A stretch of 64,000 nt of DNA, from positions 310,001 to 374,000 of the forward strand of contig NZ_VTRS01000002.1 in NCBI RefSeq assembly GCF_008641065.1, read 5' to 3'. The notes below the pieces were generated by a model. It worked only from the letters and a program-made list of their open reading frames with translations, made no database searches and was not told the DNA's origin. Made by a program: the position numbers and the translations under genes. Numbering within the stretch: the first letter of the stretch is position 1; the number at the start of each line of letters is the position of its first letter. This document shows positions 1 to 8,509 of this stretch, in pieces. This DNA comes from Rhabdaerophilum calidifontis. GTDB lineage: Bacteria; Pseudomonadota; Alphaproteobacteria; Rhizobiales; Beijerinckiaceae.

Positions 1-68
1 CTTGTCGATGATTGCGGCCCGCCCCGCCGCGCGTGGTGCGAAAATGCAGCGCCGGCTCCGCGAAAAGA

Positions 69-97
69 TTGACACCTCGGGCCGCTCTGGCCATAAC
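69..97 (+). promoter_or_regulatory. Sigma-70-type promoter of tRNA-Tyr
   Basis: A perfect -35 hexamer TTGACA (69-74) is followed after exactly 17 bases by CATAAC (92-97), a 4/6 match to the -10 consensus. The expected start near 104 lies about 28 bases before the mature tRNA-Tyr 5' end, which suits a tRNA promoter. The first 68 bases of the window hold no gene I can support. Confidence 0.6.
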
Positions 98-131
98 GCC
101 GCCTCGCGCGCGGCCGATCGTCGCTTGCGAA

Positions 132-216
132 GGGGGAATGTCCCGAGCGGCAAAGGGGGCGGACTGTAAATCCGCTGGCTATGCCTTCGTAGGTTCGAGT
201 CCTACTTCCCCCACCA
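132..216 (+). tRNA. tRNA-Tyr (anticodon GTA)
   Basis: The 7-bp acceptor stem pairs GGGGGAA (132-138) with TTCCCCC (206-212). The discriminator A213 is followed by an encoded CCA (214-216). The anticodon loop CTGTAAA carries GTA between GGCGGA and TCCGCT arms. A long variable arm follows, as expected for the type II tRNA-Tyr, and the T arm contains GGTTCGAGTCC. The 85-base length including CCA fits tRNA-Tyr. Its 3' 17 bases recur at 366-382, so the gene has probably served as an integrase attachment site. Confidence 0.97.
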
Positions 217-481
217 CCTTATTCATTCCCTTATTTATCAATGGCTTAGAGGTCACTTTTTGGTCTCTGCGTCCCCGCTGCGTACCCCAATTGCGTACCC
301 AGATCAACGGTCCATGTCATTGATTCTGTTGATATACAGGCACTTAGGTGTGGTGGTTTCGAGGTTCCTACTTCCCCCACCATCCCGCATCTTCTGCACG
401 TCCTGCCGTCCATTCGCTGCTTTTCCGGCGAGCCTCCGAGGCGTGCGAGCAGGGGCGTGCCGCGCCGGCGGCGGACCGGCG
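217..481. other. Gene-free stretch, likely scar of an integrated element
   Basis: No credible coding sequence occurs between tRNA-Tyr and the first Pho box. The stretch from 217 to about 350 is less GC-rich than the surroundings. It holds two direct copies of TGCGTACCC at 279-287 and 292-300, spaced 13 bases, reminiscent of integrase arm-type sites. It ends at a second copy of the tRNA 3' end (366-382). The simplest reading is the deleted remains of an element that had integrated into tRNA-Tyr. No integrase gene survives here. Confidence 0.45.
366..382 (+). repeat. Duplicate of the tRNA-Tyr 3' end (attachment-site-like)
   Basis: TCCTACTTCCCCCACCA at 366-382 is identical to the last 17 bases of the tRNA-Tyr gene at 200-216. 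Similarity extends upstream through TTCGAG with a two-base insertion. A direct repeat of a tRNA 3' end that includes the CCA is the usual mark of tyrosine-recombinase integration. The two copies are only 166 bases apart, so whatever lay between them is now almost entirely gone. Confidence 0.6.
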
Positions 482-499
482 CTGTCATCAATCTGTCAT
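482..499 (+). promoter_or_regulatory. Pho box upstream of the first phosphonate-type importer
   Basis: CTGTCAT-CAAT-CTGTCAT at 482-499 is a perfect pair of 7-mers repeated at an 11-base period, the classic PhoB operator. It lies 43 bases upstream of the substrate-binding-protein start at 543, close enough to act at the -35 region. PhoB activation under phosphate starvation is inferred from the match and from the transporter family. Confidence 0.9.
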
Positions 500-542
500 T
501 AAAACATGATCCGGACGGGCAGGTTTTCGAGGGAGGCTACCG

Positions 543-1493
543 ATGATTTCGCGACGCATTGTCCTGACTGGCGCCTTTGCCGTTTCGATGGGGGCCAGCG
601 CGCTGGCGCTCGATGCCCGCTTCAAGGATGCGGACGGCGATCTTCTCGCCGATATCCCGACCAATCCGTCCGAGCAGATCGATCCGCCGGTGCTGGTCTT
701 CGCCTACACCCCGGTCGAGGATCCCGCCGTCTACGCCAAGGTCTGGGACGGGTTCCTGAAGCATATGGAGAAGGTCACGGGCAAGAAGGTGCAGTTCTTC
801 CCCGTCCAGTCGAACGCGGCGCAGATCGAGGCGATGCGCGCCGGCCGCCTGCATGTGGCGGGCTTCAACACCGGCTCGAACCCGATCGCAGTCAATTGCG
901 CGGGCTTCCGCCCCTTCGCGATGATGGCCTCGCTCAAGGACGAGTTCGGCTACAAGATGGAGATCATCACCCATCCGGGTTCGGGCATCGAGAAGATCGA
1001 GGATATCAAGGGCAAGAAGATGGCCTTCACCTCCGAGACCTCGAACTCGGGCTACAAGGCGCCGTCCGCCCTGCTGCGCGACCAGTTCAAGATGGAAGCC
1101 AAGAAGGATTTCGAGCCCGTCTTTTCCGGCAAGCACGACAATTCGATCCTTGGCGTCGCCAACAAGGATTACCCGGCCGCGGCGATCGCCTCCTCGGTCA
1201 AGGACCGGATGATCGCGCGCAATGCCGTGAAGGCCGACCAGATCAAGGTCATCTATGCCTCGGCCGCGTTCCCGACCACGGGCTACGGCACCGTCTACAA
1301 CCTCAAGCCCGAGCTGCAGGCCAAGATCAAGGAAGCCTTCTTCACCTTCAAGTGGGAAGGGTCGGAGCTGCTCAAGGAGTTCGAGAAGTCGGATCCGCCG
1401 CAGCAGAAGTTCATGGAGATCTCGTTCAAGGACAAATGGCAGGTCGTCCGCGATATCGACAAGGCCATGGGCATTTCCTACGAGTGCAAGTAA
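543..1493 (+). CDS. phnD: Phosphonate/phosphite-type ABC transporter substrate-binding protein (PhnD family)
   Basis: A periplasmic binding protein of 316 residues. The first 22 or so residues form a signal peptide (MISRRIVLTGAFAVSMGASALA). The mature part has PhnD-family features: a VFAYTPVEDP strand near the start, QSNAAQIEAMRAGRLHVAGF, and an ITHPGSGI / DIKGKKMAFTSETSNSGYKAP stretch typical of phosphonate, phosphite and hypophosphite binders. The start at 543 follows a GAGGGAGG ribosome site. A perfect Pho box lies upstream and a terminator-like hairpin directly downstream, followed by ATPase and two permease genes. The exact ligand cannot be told from sequence; phosphite or a small phosphonate is most likely. 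No phosphonate-degrading enzyme is nearby. Confidence 0.9.
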   Translation: MISRRIVLTGAFAVSMGASALALDARFKDADGDLLADIPTNPSEQIDPPVLVFAYTPVEDPAVYAKVWDGFLKHMEKVTGKKVQFFPVQSNAAQIEAMRAGRLHVAGFNTGSNPIAVNCAGFRPFAMMASLKDEFGYKMEIITHPGSGIEKIEDIKGKKMAFTSETSNSGYKAPSALLRDQFKMEAKKDFEPVFSGKHDNSILGVANKDYPAAAIASSVKDRMIARNAVKADQIKVIYASAAFPTTGYGTVYNLKPELQAKIKEAFFTFKWEGSELLKEFEKSDPPQQKFMEISFKDKWQVVRDIDKAMGISYECK

Positions 1494-1511
1494 GCGCGCT
1501 TGCCGTTTGCC

Positions 1512-1544
1512 CCGCCCGGCGTAACGTGCCGGGCGGTTCTTTTT
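1512..1544 (+). terminator. Intrinsic terminator/attenuator between phnD and phnC
   Basis: CCGCCCGGC (1512-1520), a seven-base loop, and GCCGGGCGG (1528-1536) form a perfect 9-bp GC stem followed by TTCTTTTT (1537-1544). This is a textbook Rho-independent terminator sitting inside the operon, 18 bases before the downstream GTG start. It probably lowers expression of the membrane and ATPase genes relative to the abundant binding protein. Confidence 0.85.
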
Positions 1545-1562
1545 GGGGGGAGGCCGGCCATC

Positions 1563-2372
1563 GTGCTCGTCATCGATCATCTCGAGAAGCGCTACAAGAC
1601 CGGTGACCGGGCGCTGAAGGGCGTTTCGCTCGAACTGGGGCGCGGCGATATCGTCGGGCTGATCGGTCCCTCCGGCGCCGGGAAATCGACGCTGATCCGC
1701 TGCGTGAACCGGCTTGTCGATCCGAGCGCGGGGCGCATCCTGCTCGGTGATGTCGATCTGACGGCGCTTTCGGGCGGCGCGCTGCGCCGGGCGCGGCGGC
1801 GGATCGGCATGATCTTCCAGGAATACGCGCTGGTCGAACGCCTGACGGTGATGGAGAACGTGCTCTCCGGCCGGCTTGGCTATGTCGGGTTCTTCGCAAG
1901 CTGGTTCCGGCGTTTCCCCGAGGCGGATGTCCAGCGCGCCTTCGCGCTGCTCGACCGGGTAGGGCTCAGCGACCATGTCGACAAGCGCGCCGATGCGCTT
2001 TCGGGCGGGCAGCGCCAGCGGGTCGGCATCGCGCGCGCGCTGGCGCAGGATCCGGAACTGCTTCTCGTGGACGAGCCCACCGCGAGCCTCGACCCCAAGA
2101 CCTCGCGGCAGGTGATGCGGCTCATCACCGAGCTGTGCGCCGAGCGCAGCCTTGCCGCGATCGTCAATATCCATGACGTCGCGCTGGCGCAGATGTTCCT
2201 GCCGCGGATCATCGGTCTGCGCGCCGGGGAGATCGTCTATGACGGCCCGGCCGCCGGGCTCACGCCGGAAGTGCTGACCCGGATCTACGGCGAGGAGGAC
2301 TGGACCCGGACCTCGCCGCGCGAGGAGGAAGAGGACGAGGAAGCCGGGCTGCCGGCCGGGGAAGCGGCATGA
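1563..2372 (+). CDS. phnC: Phosphonate-type ABC transporter ATP-binding protein (PhnC family)
   Basis: Cytoplasmic ATPase of 269 residues powering the importer made with the flanking genes. Walker [10 protein letters not shown] is at about 35-43, the signature LSGGQRQR at about 146-153 and Walker B LLLVDEP at about 167-172. The insert after the Q-loop ([20 protein letters not shown]) is typical of PhnC. I place the start at GTG 1563: it follows a GGGGGGAGG ribosome site and gives the family's usual N-terminus, whereas the upstream ATG at 1500 would include the terminator hairpin. The last 20 or so residues are an unusual acidic tail. The gene overlaps the next by 4 bases, so translation is probably coupled. 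Confidence 0.92.
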   Translation: MLVIDHLEKRYKTGDRALKGVSLELGRGDIVGLIGPSGAGKSTLIRCVNRLVDPSAGRILLGDVDLTALSGGALRRARRRIGMIFQEYALVERLTVMENVLSGRLGYVGFFASWFRRFPEADVQRAFALLDRVGLSDHVDKRADALSGGQRQRVGIARALAQDPELLLVDEPTASLDPKTSRQVMRLITELCAERSLAAIVNIHDVALAQMFLPRIIGLRAGEIVYDGPAAGLTPEVLTRIYGEEDWTRTSPREEEEDEEAGLPAGEAA

Positions 2373-3178
2373 CCGGCGCGGCGATCGCCCCGCCGCGCGT
2401 CTGGAAGCGGCCGCGCCTTGTCGAGGGCGCCGCCCTGCGGCTTGCGATCTTCGCCGGGCTGGTGCTCTATCTCGTGCTGGCCTTCGCGACCATCGAGGTC
2501 AATTGGCAGCGCGTCTCCGAGGGGCTGGTGCGTGCGGCGCGGCTTTTCGCCGGGTTCTTGACGCCGGATTTCACCTCGCGCTGGACGGATATCCAGCAGG
2601 GGCTGATCGAGAGCCTGACGATGACCGTCTGCGCCACGGTGTTCGGCATCGTGCTCGCGCTGCCGATCGGGCTCGGCGCGGCGCGCAACGTCGCGCCGTT
2701 CTGGCTCTATGCAATCTGCCGCGCCGTCATCGCCGTGGCACGCGCCTTCCAGGAGATCATCGTCGCGATCCTGTTCGTGGCGATGTTCGGCTTCGGGACC
2801 TTTGCCGGGTTCCTGACGCTCTCGATCTCGACCATCGGCTTCCTGTCGAAGCTGATCGCCGACGATATCGAGGAGATCGATCCCGCCCAGGTCGAGGCCG
2901 TGCGGGCGACCGGCGCGGGCTTCTGGCAGGTGCTCGATTACGCGGTCGCGGCGCAGGTCATGCCGCGCTTCGTCGGGCTGACCGCCTACAAGGTCGACAT
3001 CAATTTCCGCGAAAGCTCGGTGATCGGCATCGTCGGCGCCGGCGGCATCGGCGCGACGCTCAACACCGCGCTCGACCGGTATGAATTCGAATCCGCCGCG
3101 GCGATCCTGCTCATCATCATCGTGATCGTGATGCTGTGCGAATACGCCTCCGGCTGGATCCGCAAGACGATGGCCTGA
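2369..3178 (+). CDS. phnE: Phosphonate-type ABC transporter permease (PhnE family), first subunit
   Basis: Inner-membrane permease of 269 residues with about six hydrophobic segments. The cytoplasmic coupling loop [17 protein letters not shown], at about residues 169-185, matches the PhnE EAA motif, and [14 protein letters not shown] near the C-terminus is also characteristic. The ATG overlaps the end of the ATPase gene. Together with the next gene it would form a heterodimeric channel, as in PhnE1/PhnE2 systems. Confidence 0.9.
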   Translation: MTGAAIAPPRVWKRPRLVEGAALRLAIFAGLVLYLVLAFATIEVNWQRVSEGLVRAARLFAGFLTPDFTSRWTDIQQGLIESLTMTVCATVFGIVLALPIGLGAARNVAPFWLYAICRAVIAVARAFQEIIVAILFVAMFGFGTFAGFLTLSISTIGFLSKLIADDIEEIDPAQVEAVRATGAGFWQVLDYAVAAQVMPRFVGLTAYKVDINFRESSVIGIVGAGGIGATLNTALDRYEFESAAAILLIIIVIVMLCEYASGWIRKTMA

Positions 3179-3187
3179 GGATCTGCC

Positions 3188-4006
3188 ATGGCGATCACGA
3201 TCGGCGAGACGGGCGCGCGGCACTGGCGCCTGCTGACCCCGGGGCAGCAGCGGCTGCGCTGGCTCGGCTGGCTCGCGCTTGTCGCGCTGACGATACTCTG
3301 CTGGCGGGTGATGACCGCCGACACGATCTGGGCCTTCGTCTCCGACGCGCCGCGCCAGGCGCAGGATATTTTTGGCCGCATGCTGCCGCCGCGCTGGCGC
3401 TATATCGATCAGCTCTGGATGCCGCTCTGGGATACGATCAACATCGCGACCCTCGGCACGCTGATCGCCATCCTCCTTGCCACGCCGCTCGCCTTCCTCG
3501 CCGCGCGCAACACCACCCCGAGCGCGGCGCTGATCCGCCCGGTGGCGCTGTTCATCATCGTCGCCTCGCGCTCGATCAACGCGCTGATCTGGGGGTTGCT
3601 GCTCGTGGCGGTGCTCGGGCCGGGCGTGCTCGCCGGCATCATCGCCATCGCGCTGCGCTCCATCGGCTTCATCGGCAAGCTGCTCTACGAGGCGATCGAG
3701 GAGATCGACGAGAGCCAGGTCGAGGCGATCCGCGCCACCGGGGCGAGCCAGGCGCAGATCATGGGCTACGGCATCTGGCCGCAGATCATGCCCGCCTTCG
3801 CGACGATCAGCGTCTTCCGCTGGGACATCAATATCCGGGAATCGACGGTGCTGGGGCTGGTCGGCGCCGGCGGGCTGGGGCTCGCGCTCGAAAGCTCCCT
3901 GAACACGCTCGCCTGGCCGCAGGTCTCGCTGATCCTGCTGCTGATCCTCGTCACCGTCGTTGTGAGCGAATGGGTGACGGCGAAGGTCCGCAAGGCGATC
4001 ATCTGA
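3188..4006 (+). CDS. phnE: Phosphonate-type ABC transporter permease (PhnE family), second subunit
   Basis: Second permease of 272 residues, nine bases after the first and clearly paralogous to it. It has a coupling loop EEIDESQVEAIRATGAS and the C-terminal ESTVLGLVGAGGLG motif. Both PhnE copies are full length, with no sign of decay. It is the last gene of this importer. A new Pho box begins 23 bases downstream, so the next importer appears to have its own promoter. Confidence 0.9.
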   Translation: MAITIGETGARHWRLLTPGQQRLRWLGWLALVALTILCWRVMTADTIWAFVSDAPRQAQDIFGRMLPPRWRYIDQLWMPLWDTINIATLGTLIAILLATPLAFLAARNTTPSAALIRPVALFIIVASRSINALIWGLLLVAVLGPGVLAGIIAIALRSIGFIGKLLYEAIEEIDESQVEAIRATGASQAQIMGYGIWPQIMPAFATISVFRWDINIRESTVLGLVGAGGLGLALESSLNTLAWPQVSLILLLILVTVVVSEWVTAKVRKAII

Positions 4007-4028
4007 GCGCGCCGCGCGCCGGCCGGGA

Positions 4029-4046
4029 TTGTCGCGGAACTGTCAC
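4029..4046 (+). promoter_or_regulatory. Pho box upstream of the AfuABC/AepXVW-like importer
   Basis: TTGTCGC-GGAA-CTGTCAC at 4029-4046 keeps the 7-4-7 layout with 10 of 14 consensus positions. The TGTC core is intact in both halves. It lies 49 bases before the binding-protein ATG at 4096. It is weaker than the 482 site but has the same spacing to its gene, which supports PhoB control. Confidence 0.65.
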
Positions 4047-4095
4047 CTGCCGCGGCTATCGGGGGATGGCTGAAGCTACACTCAAGAGGTCGGTC

Positions 4096-5130
4096 ATGCG
4101 CTCCATCCTGTCGTCTGCGGCGCTCGCCGCGCTCACGCTTGCCGGTCTTGCGGGCCAGCCGGTGCAGGCGCAGGGCGAACTCGTCGTTTATTGCACCGTC
4201 CAGGAGGAATGGTGCCGGCCGATGATGCAGGCCTTCGAGCGCGCCACCGGGATCAAGGTCGCGATGACGCGCAAATCCTCCGGCGAGACCTTCGCGCAGA
4301 TCAAGGCCGAGGCCGCCAATCCGCGCGGCGATGTCTGGTGGGGCGGCACCGGCGATCCCCATCTCCAGGCGGCGGAGGAGGGGCTTACCCTCGAATATCG
4401 CTCGCCGCGCCTCGCCGATCTCCAGCCCTGGGCGGTGCGGCAGGCGGAGCAATCGAAATTCCGCACCGTCGGCATCTATGCCGGCGCGCTCGGCTATTCC
4501 TACAACACCCAGCAGCTCGCGCGCCGCAACCTGCCGGAGCCGAAATGCTGGGCCGATCTCACCCGGCCCGAATATCGGGACGAGATCCAGGTCGCGGACC
4601 CGAATTCCTCCGGCACCGCCTATACCAAGGTCGCGACGCTGGTGCAGCTCCTCGGCGAGGACAAGGCCTTCGCCTTCCTCCGCGAGATGCACCGGAACGT
4701 GAACCAGTACACCAAATCCGGCGCCGCGCCGGCGCGCGCTGCCGCCACCGGCGAGAGCCTGATCGGCATCACCTTCCTGCATGATGCGGTGACGCAGGCC
4801 GTGGCCGGCGCCCCGGTCAAGATCGTCTCGCCCTGCGAGGGCACCGGCTACGAGATCGGCTCGATGTCGATCATCAAGGGCGCGAAGAATCTCGAGAACG
4901 CCAAGAAATTCTACGATTGGGCCCTGACCCCCGAGGCGCAGGCGATCGGCGCGCAGGCCAAGGCCTATCAGGTTCCCTCGAACCGCAATGCTCCGGTTCC
5001 GGAACAGGCGCCGAAACTCTCCGAGATCAAGCTGATCGATTACGATTTCGCGAAATACGGCTCCTCGGCGGAGCGCACCCGCCTGCTGGCGCGCTGGGAT
5101 GCCGAGATCCGCAACGCGCCGAAGCGCTGA
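4096..5130 (+). CDS. Periplasmic substrate-binding protein of a COG1840 (AfuA/FbpA/AepX-like) importer
   Basis: Binding protein of 344 residues with a signal peptide ending near residue 25 (PVQAQ). Family features include LVVYCTVQEEWCRPMMQAFE, GDVWWGGTGDPHLQAAEEG and IGITFLHDAV...PCEGTGYEIGSMSIIKGAKN. These place it in the ferric-iron-like COG1840 family, which also includes the hexose-phosphate binder AfuA and the 2-aminoethylphosphonate binder AepX. The GTGDPHLQAAEEG stretch is more AfuA-like than FbpA-like. I see no obvious FbpA-type tyrosine pair for ferric iron. The Pho box and phosphonate-transporter neighbours argue for a phosphorylated organic ligand rather than iron, but this is inference. 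The start at 4096 follows CAAGAGGTCGGTC. Confidence 0.82.
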   Translation: MRSILSSAALAALTLAGLAGQPVQAQGELVVYCTVQEEWCRPMMQAFERATGIKVAMTRKSSGETFAQIKAEAANPRGDVWWGGTGDPHLQAAEEGLTLEYRSPRLADLQPWAVRQAEQSKFRTVGIYAGALGYSYNTQQLARRNLPEPKCWADLTRPEYRDEIQVADPNSSGTAYTKVATLVQLLGEDKAFAFLREMHRNVNQYTKSGAAPARAAATGESLIGITFLHDAVTQAVAGAPVKIVSPCEGTGYEIGSMSIIKGAKNLENAKKFYDWALTPEAQAIGAQAKAYQVPSNRNAPVPEQAPKLSEIKLIDYDFAKYGSSAERTRLLARWDAEIRNAPKR

Positions 5131-5148
5131 GGCGGCAGGCGGATCTTC

Positions 5149-7281
5149 ATGCGCCGCGGCGGCGAAACCATGCGCGCCGCCGCCGGGACAGGCCTCCGGG
5201 CGGAGGCCCTGCCGGCGGGCCTCGCGGCGCTTGCCTTCCTCGCCCTGCCTTACGCCTTCACCGGCGGCGCGAGCGGTCTCGGCCTCGCGCTGTCCGGCTA
5301 CTGGAGCCTGGCGCTGGCAGCGCTCTGCCTGCTCGGCGCGGCGCTGGCGGGCATGCTGCGGCCGGCGCAAGGCCCTGTGCGGGCGGTGCTCGCCGGGCTG
5401 GGGCTTGGAGCCTTGTTTGCCGTCGGCTTTGCCGAAGGGCTGCCGGTTCCGCCCTGGGGGCTTGGGGCCGCCCTGCTCGCGGCGGCGCTGATCCTGCTGC
5501 TCGCGCGCGGCTGCGCGGCGGCCGGCGCCTTCAAGGCCGATCCTTGGGTCGCGACCGTCACGGTGACGATCCTCGCGCTCGTCCTGCTCTTCGTGTTCTT
5601 CCCCGTGGCGCGGGTGCTGCTCGGCGCCTTCGTCGATCCGGCGGGGCGGCCGGATTTCGCGCTGTTCCTGCGGCGGATCTCGGCGCCGGACATCTGGTCC
5701 GCCGGCTGCCTGCTCGGCACGCGCGAATGCGGCGTCGTCCTCAACACGATCTGGCTCGGCATCCTGACCGGCATCCTCTCCACCGCGCTGGGCCTTGCCT
5801 TCGCGCTGCTTGCCACGCGCGGCGGCATCCGGCATGCGCGGCTCTTCGACGCGCTGTCGATCCTGCCGATCATCACCCCGCCCTTCGTGATCGCGCTGGC
5901 GCTGATCATCCTGTTCGGACGCACGGGAATCGTGACCTCGGCGCTCGACGGCTGTTTCGGGATCGGCCGCTCGCGCTGGATCTACGGCCTGCCGGGCGTG
6001 CTGATCAGCCAGGTCCTGTCGCAGACGCCGCTTTCCTATCTCATCCTGCGCGGCGCCATCCGCGGCATCGCGCCGGCGCTGGAGGAGGCGGCGCAGATCC
6101 TCGGAGCCTCCCGGCTGCGGCTGTTCCGGACCGTGACCTGGCCATTGCTGCGGCCGGCGGTCGCGGCGGCCTTCCTGCTCGCCTTTGTCGAGAGCCTGTC
6201 GGATTTCGGCAATCCGCTGGTGCTCGGCGGCTCGTTCGAGGTGCTCTCGACCAAGATCTTCTTCGCGGTCGCCGGTGCGCAGCATGATCCGGGCCGGGCG
6301 GCAGTGCTGGCGCTGATCCTGCTGGCGCTGACGCTCGCCGCGTTCTGGCTCCAGACCGTCTGGCTCGGCCGCGCCTCCTATGTCACCGTGACGGGCAAGG
6401 GCGATGCCGGCATGCCGGCATCGCTGCCGTCTCCGGTGCGCGCGCTGGCGCTGGGGGCGGTGCTACCCTGGCTGCTCCTCACCGTGGCGGTCTACGGGAT
6501 CATCGCCGCGGGCGGTTTCGTGCAGGATATCGGGCGCGGGGACATGACGCTGACCTGGGCGCATTTCCACACCGGCTTCGAGATCGAATGGCGCGGGCAG
6601 GGGCTGTTCCTCGCGGGTTCGGCCTGGGATTCCTTCCTCGTGACCCTTGCCGTCTCGGCGATCGCCGCGCCGCTGACCGCTGCTGTCGGGCTGCTGACGG
6701 CCTATGTGCTTGCGCGCCATGATTTCGCCGGCCGGCGGATCTTCGAATTCCTGACGCTGCTTTCCTTCGCGATTCCCGGCACGGTGATCGGCGTCGCCTA
6801 TATCCTCGCCTTCAACGTGCCGCCGATCGAGATCACCGGCACGGGGCTGATCCTCATCCTGTGCTTCGTGTTCCGCAACATGCCGGTCGGGGTGCGCGCC
6901 GGCATCGCGGCGCTGGCGCAGATTGACCGCTCGCTCGACGAGGCCTCGACCACGCTCGGCGCCAGGACCGGGACCACCGTGCGCCGCGTGATCCTGCCGC
7001 TCCTGAAACCGGCGATCATCTCGACGCTCGTCTATTCCTTCGTCAACGCGATGACGGCGGTGAGTGCGATCGTCTTTCTCGTCACGGCCCGGTTCAACAT
7101 GGCAACGGCCTATATCGTCAACCGCGTCGAGGCGGGCGAATACCCGCTCGCCATCGCCTATTCGACGCTGCTGATCCTGTTCATGCTCGCCGTCGTGCTG
7201 CTGATCCAGCGGGTCGTCGGCGAGCGCAAGCCGGGCCGGCTGGCCGCGGCGCCCGCCGGCGCGCCGGTCACCGCCCGTTGA
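5149..7281 (+). CDS. Fused two-module ABC permease (AfuB/FbpB/AepW-like)
   Basis: Membrane protein of 710 residues, about twice a single permease module. Each half has its own transmembrane set and coupling loop: RGIAPALEEAAQILGASRLRLFRTVTWPLL in the first half and AQIDRSLDEASTTLGARTG in the second. Such duplicated permeases are typical of the FbpB/AfuB class. An extra hydrophobic N-terminal stretch of about 100 residues precedes the first module. ATG 5170 is an alternative start. It lies 18 bases after the binding-protein gene and 10 before the ATPase gene, so the three form one operon. Confidence 0.88.
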   Translation: MRRGGETMRAAAGTGLRAEALPAGLAALAFLALPYAFTGGASGLGLALSGYWSLALAALCLLGAALAGMLRPAQGPVRAVLAGLGLGALFAVGFAEGLPVPPWGLGAALLAAALILLLARGCAAAGAFKADPWVATVTVTILALVLLFVFFPVARVLLGAFVDPAGRPDFALFLRRISAPDIWSAGCLLGTRECGVVLNTIWLGILTGILSTALGLAFALLATRGGIRHARLFDALSILPIITPPFVIALALIILFGRTGIVTSALDGCFGIGRSRWIYGLPGVLISQVLSQTPLSYLILRGAIRGIAPALEEAAQILGASRLRLFRTVTWPLLRPAVAAAFLLAFVESLSDFGNPLVLGGSFEVLSTKIFFAVAGAQHDPGRAAVLALILLALTLAAFWLQTVWLGRASYVTVTGKGDAGMPASLPSPVRALALGAVLPWLLLTVAVYGIIAAGGFVQDIGRGDMTLTWAHFHTGFEIEWRGQGLFLAGSAWDSFLVTLAVSAIAAPLTAAVGLLTAYVLARHDFAGRRIFEFLTLLSFAIPGTVIGVAYILAFNVPPIEITGTGLILILCFVFRNMPVGVRAGIAALAQIDRSLDEASTTLGARTGTTVRRVILPLLKPAIISTLVYSFVNAMTAVSAIVFLVTARFNMATAYIVNRVEAGEYPLAIAYSTLLILFMLAVVLLIQRVVGERKPGRLAAAPAGAPVTAR

Positions 7282-7291
7282 GGAGCCTCCC

Positions 7292-8344
7292 GTGTCGTCA
7301 TCCCGCGCCGCCTCCGTCGAGTTCCGCAATGTCTGGAAGCGCTGGGGCGAGGCCGTTGCGGTCCGCGATGTCTCGTTCCGGATCGAGGCCGGCACGCTGA
7401 CGACGCTGCTCGGCCCGTCCGGCTGCGGCAAGACGACGACCCTGCGGCTGGTGGCGGGGCTCGAGATCGCCAGCGCCGGGCAGGTGCTGATCGGCGGCGA
7501 GGACGTGACGCGGCGCGGCGCGGCGGAGCGCGACGTCTCCATGGTGTTCCAGTCCTACGCGCTGTTTCCGCACATGAACGTGCTGGAGAACTGCATGTAT
7601 GGCCCCCGTGCTGCGGGCGTGCCGCGGGCGCGGGCCGAGGCGATGGCGCGCGAGAAGCTCGCGCTGGTGGGGCTCGCCGGGCTCGAGAACCGCCTGCCCT
7701 CCGAGCTCTCCGGCGGCCAGCAGCAGCGCGTCGCGGTGGCGCGGGCGATCGTGCTCGAACCGCGCGTGCTGCTGTTCGACGAGCCGCTTTCCAATCTCGA
7801 TGCCCGCCTGCGCCGCGTGGTGCGCGACGAGATCCGCGAGCTTCAGAAGCGACTCGGCCTCACGGTGCTCTATGTGACGCATGACCAGCAGGAGGCGCTC
7901 GCGGTGTCCGATCGGGTGATCGTGATGGACCGGGCCGTGATCGCGCAGGAGGGCGCGCCGCAGGAGCTTTATCACCGCCCGGCGAGCCGCTTCCTTGCGG
8001 ATTTCATCGGCGAGGCCAATCTCATCGACGGCGCCTTCCGGACGGCGGGTGGCGAGGTGCTGTTCGAGCGCGAGGGCGTCGTGCTCGCGCTCGGCGCGCT
8101 CGCGCTGCCCCCGGAGGCACGCTGCCTCGCCATCCGCCCGGACCGCATCGCCCTGCGCGCGGCGGCGGGCGGCGCGGCGTGCCGCGTCGCGCGGGTCGCC
8201 TTCGTCGGGCCGAGCCACGAATACGTGCTGACGGCGCCCTGGGGCGAGGTTCTGGTCGTCCGGCCCTCGTCGGAGCCGGTCCTGTCGCCAGGCAGCGCGG
8301 TCGAACTGGTGCCCGATCCCGGCGCGGCGATCCCGCTCGCCTGA
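7292..8344 (+). CDS. ABC transporter ATP-binding protein (AfuC/FbpC/AepV-like)
   Basis: ATPase of 350 residues: Walker A GPSGCGKTT at 41-49, signature LSGGQQQRVAVAR from about 139, Walker B LLFDEP at about 160-165, and H-loop YVTHDQQEAL. A C-terminal TOBE-like regulatory part of about 110 residues follows, as in the FbpC/PotA class. It completes the importer with the two upstream genes. The start GTG/ATG region at 7292 follows GAGGAGCCTCCC. It ends convergently with the permease gene at 8510; the 165-base gap has no clear terminator. Confidence 0.9.
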   Translation: MSSSRAASVEFRNVWKRWGEAVAVRDVSFRIEAGTLTTLLGPSGCGKTTTLRLVAGLEIASAGQVLIGGEDVTRRGAAERDVSMVFQSYALFPHMNVLENCMYGPRAAGVPRARAEAMAREKLALVGLAGLENRLPSELSGGQQQRVAVARAIVLEPRVLLFDEPLSNLDARLRRVVRDEIRELQKRLGLTVLYVTHDQQEALAVSDRVIVMDRAVIAQEGAPQELYHRPASRFLADFIGEANLIDGAFRTAGGEVLFEREGVVLALGALALPPEARCLAIRPDRIALRAAAGGAACRVARVAFVGPSHEYVLTAPWGEVLVVRPSSEPVLSPGSAVELVPDPGAAIPLA

Positions 8345-8509
8345 GCCCTATGGCCGGCCGAAATGGCGCAGCAGCGCGCGGCCCGTCGCGTCGGCGGGGC
8401 GGCACGGGTGATCCTCGACGGCCCGACCATGCGCCGGGCCATTCCTCCTTACCGCATCCGGCGCCGGGCGGCAGGGGGCACACGCGGATGTGCGCGATGC
8501 GTGTCCGGC

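Noticed and set aside
3136-5130. A 664-codon frame suggesting a fusion of a permease-region peptide to the AfuA-like binding protein
   Set aside because: The part before 4096 is out of frame with the PhnE permease. The true start at 4096 begins with a signal peptide.
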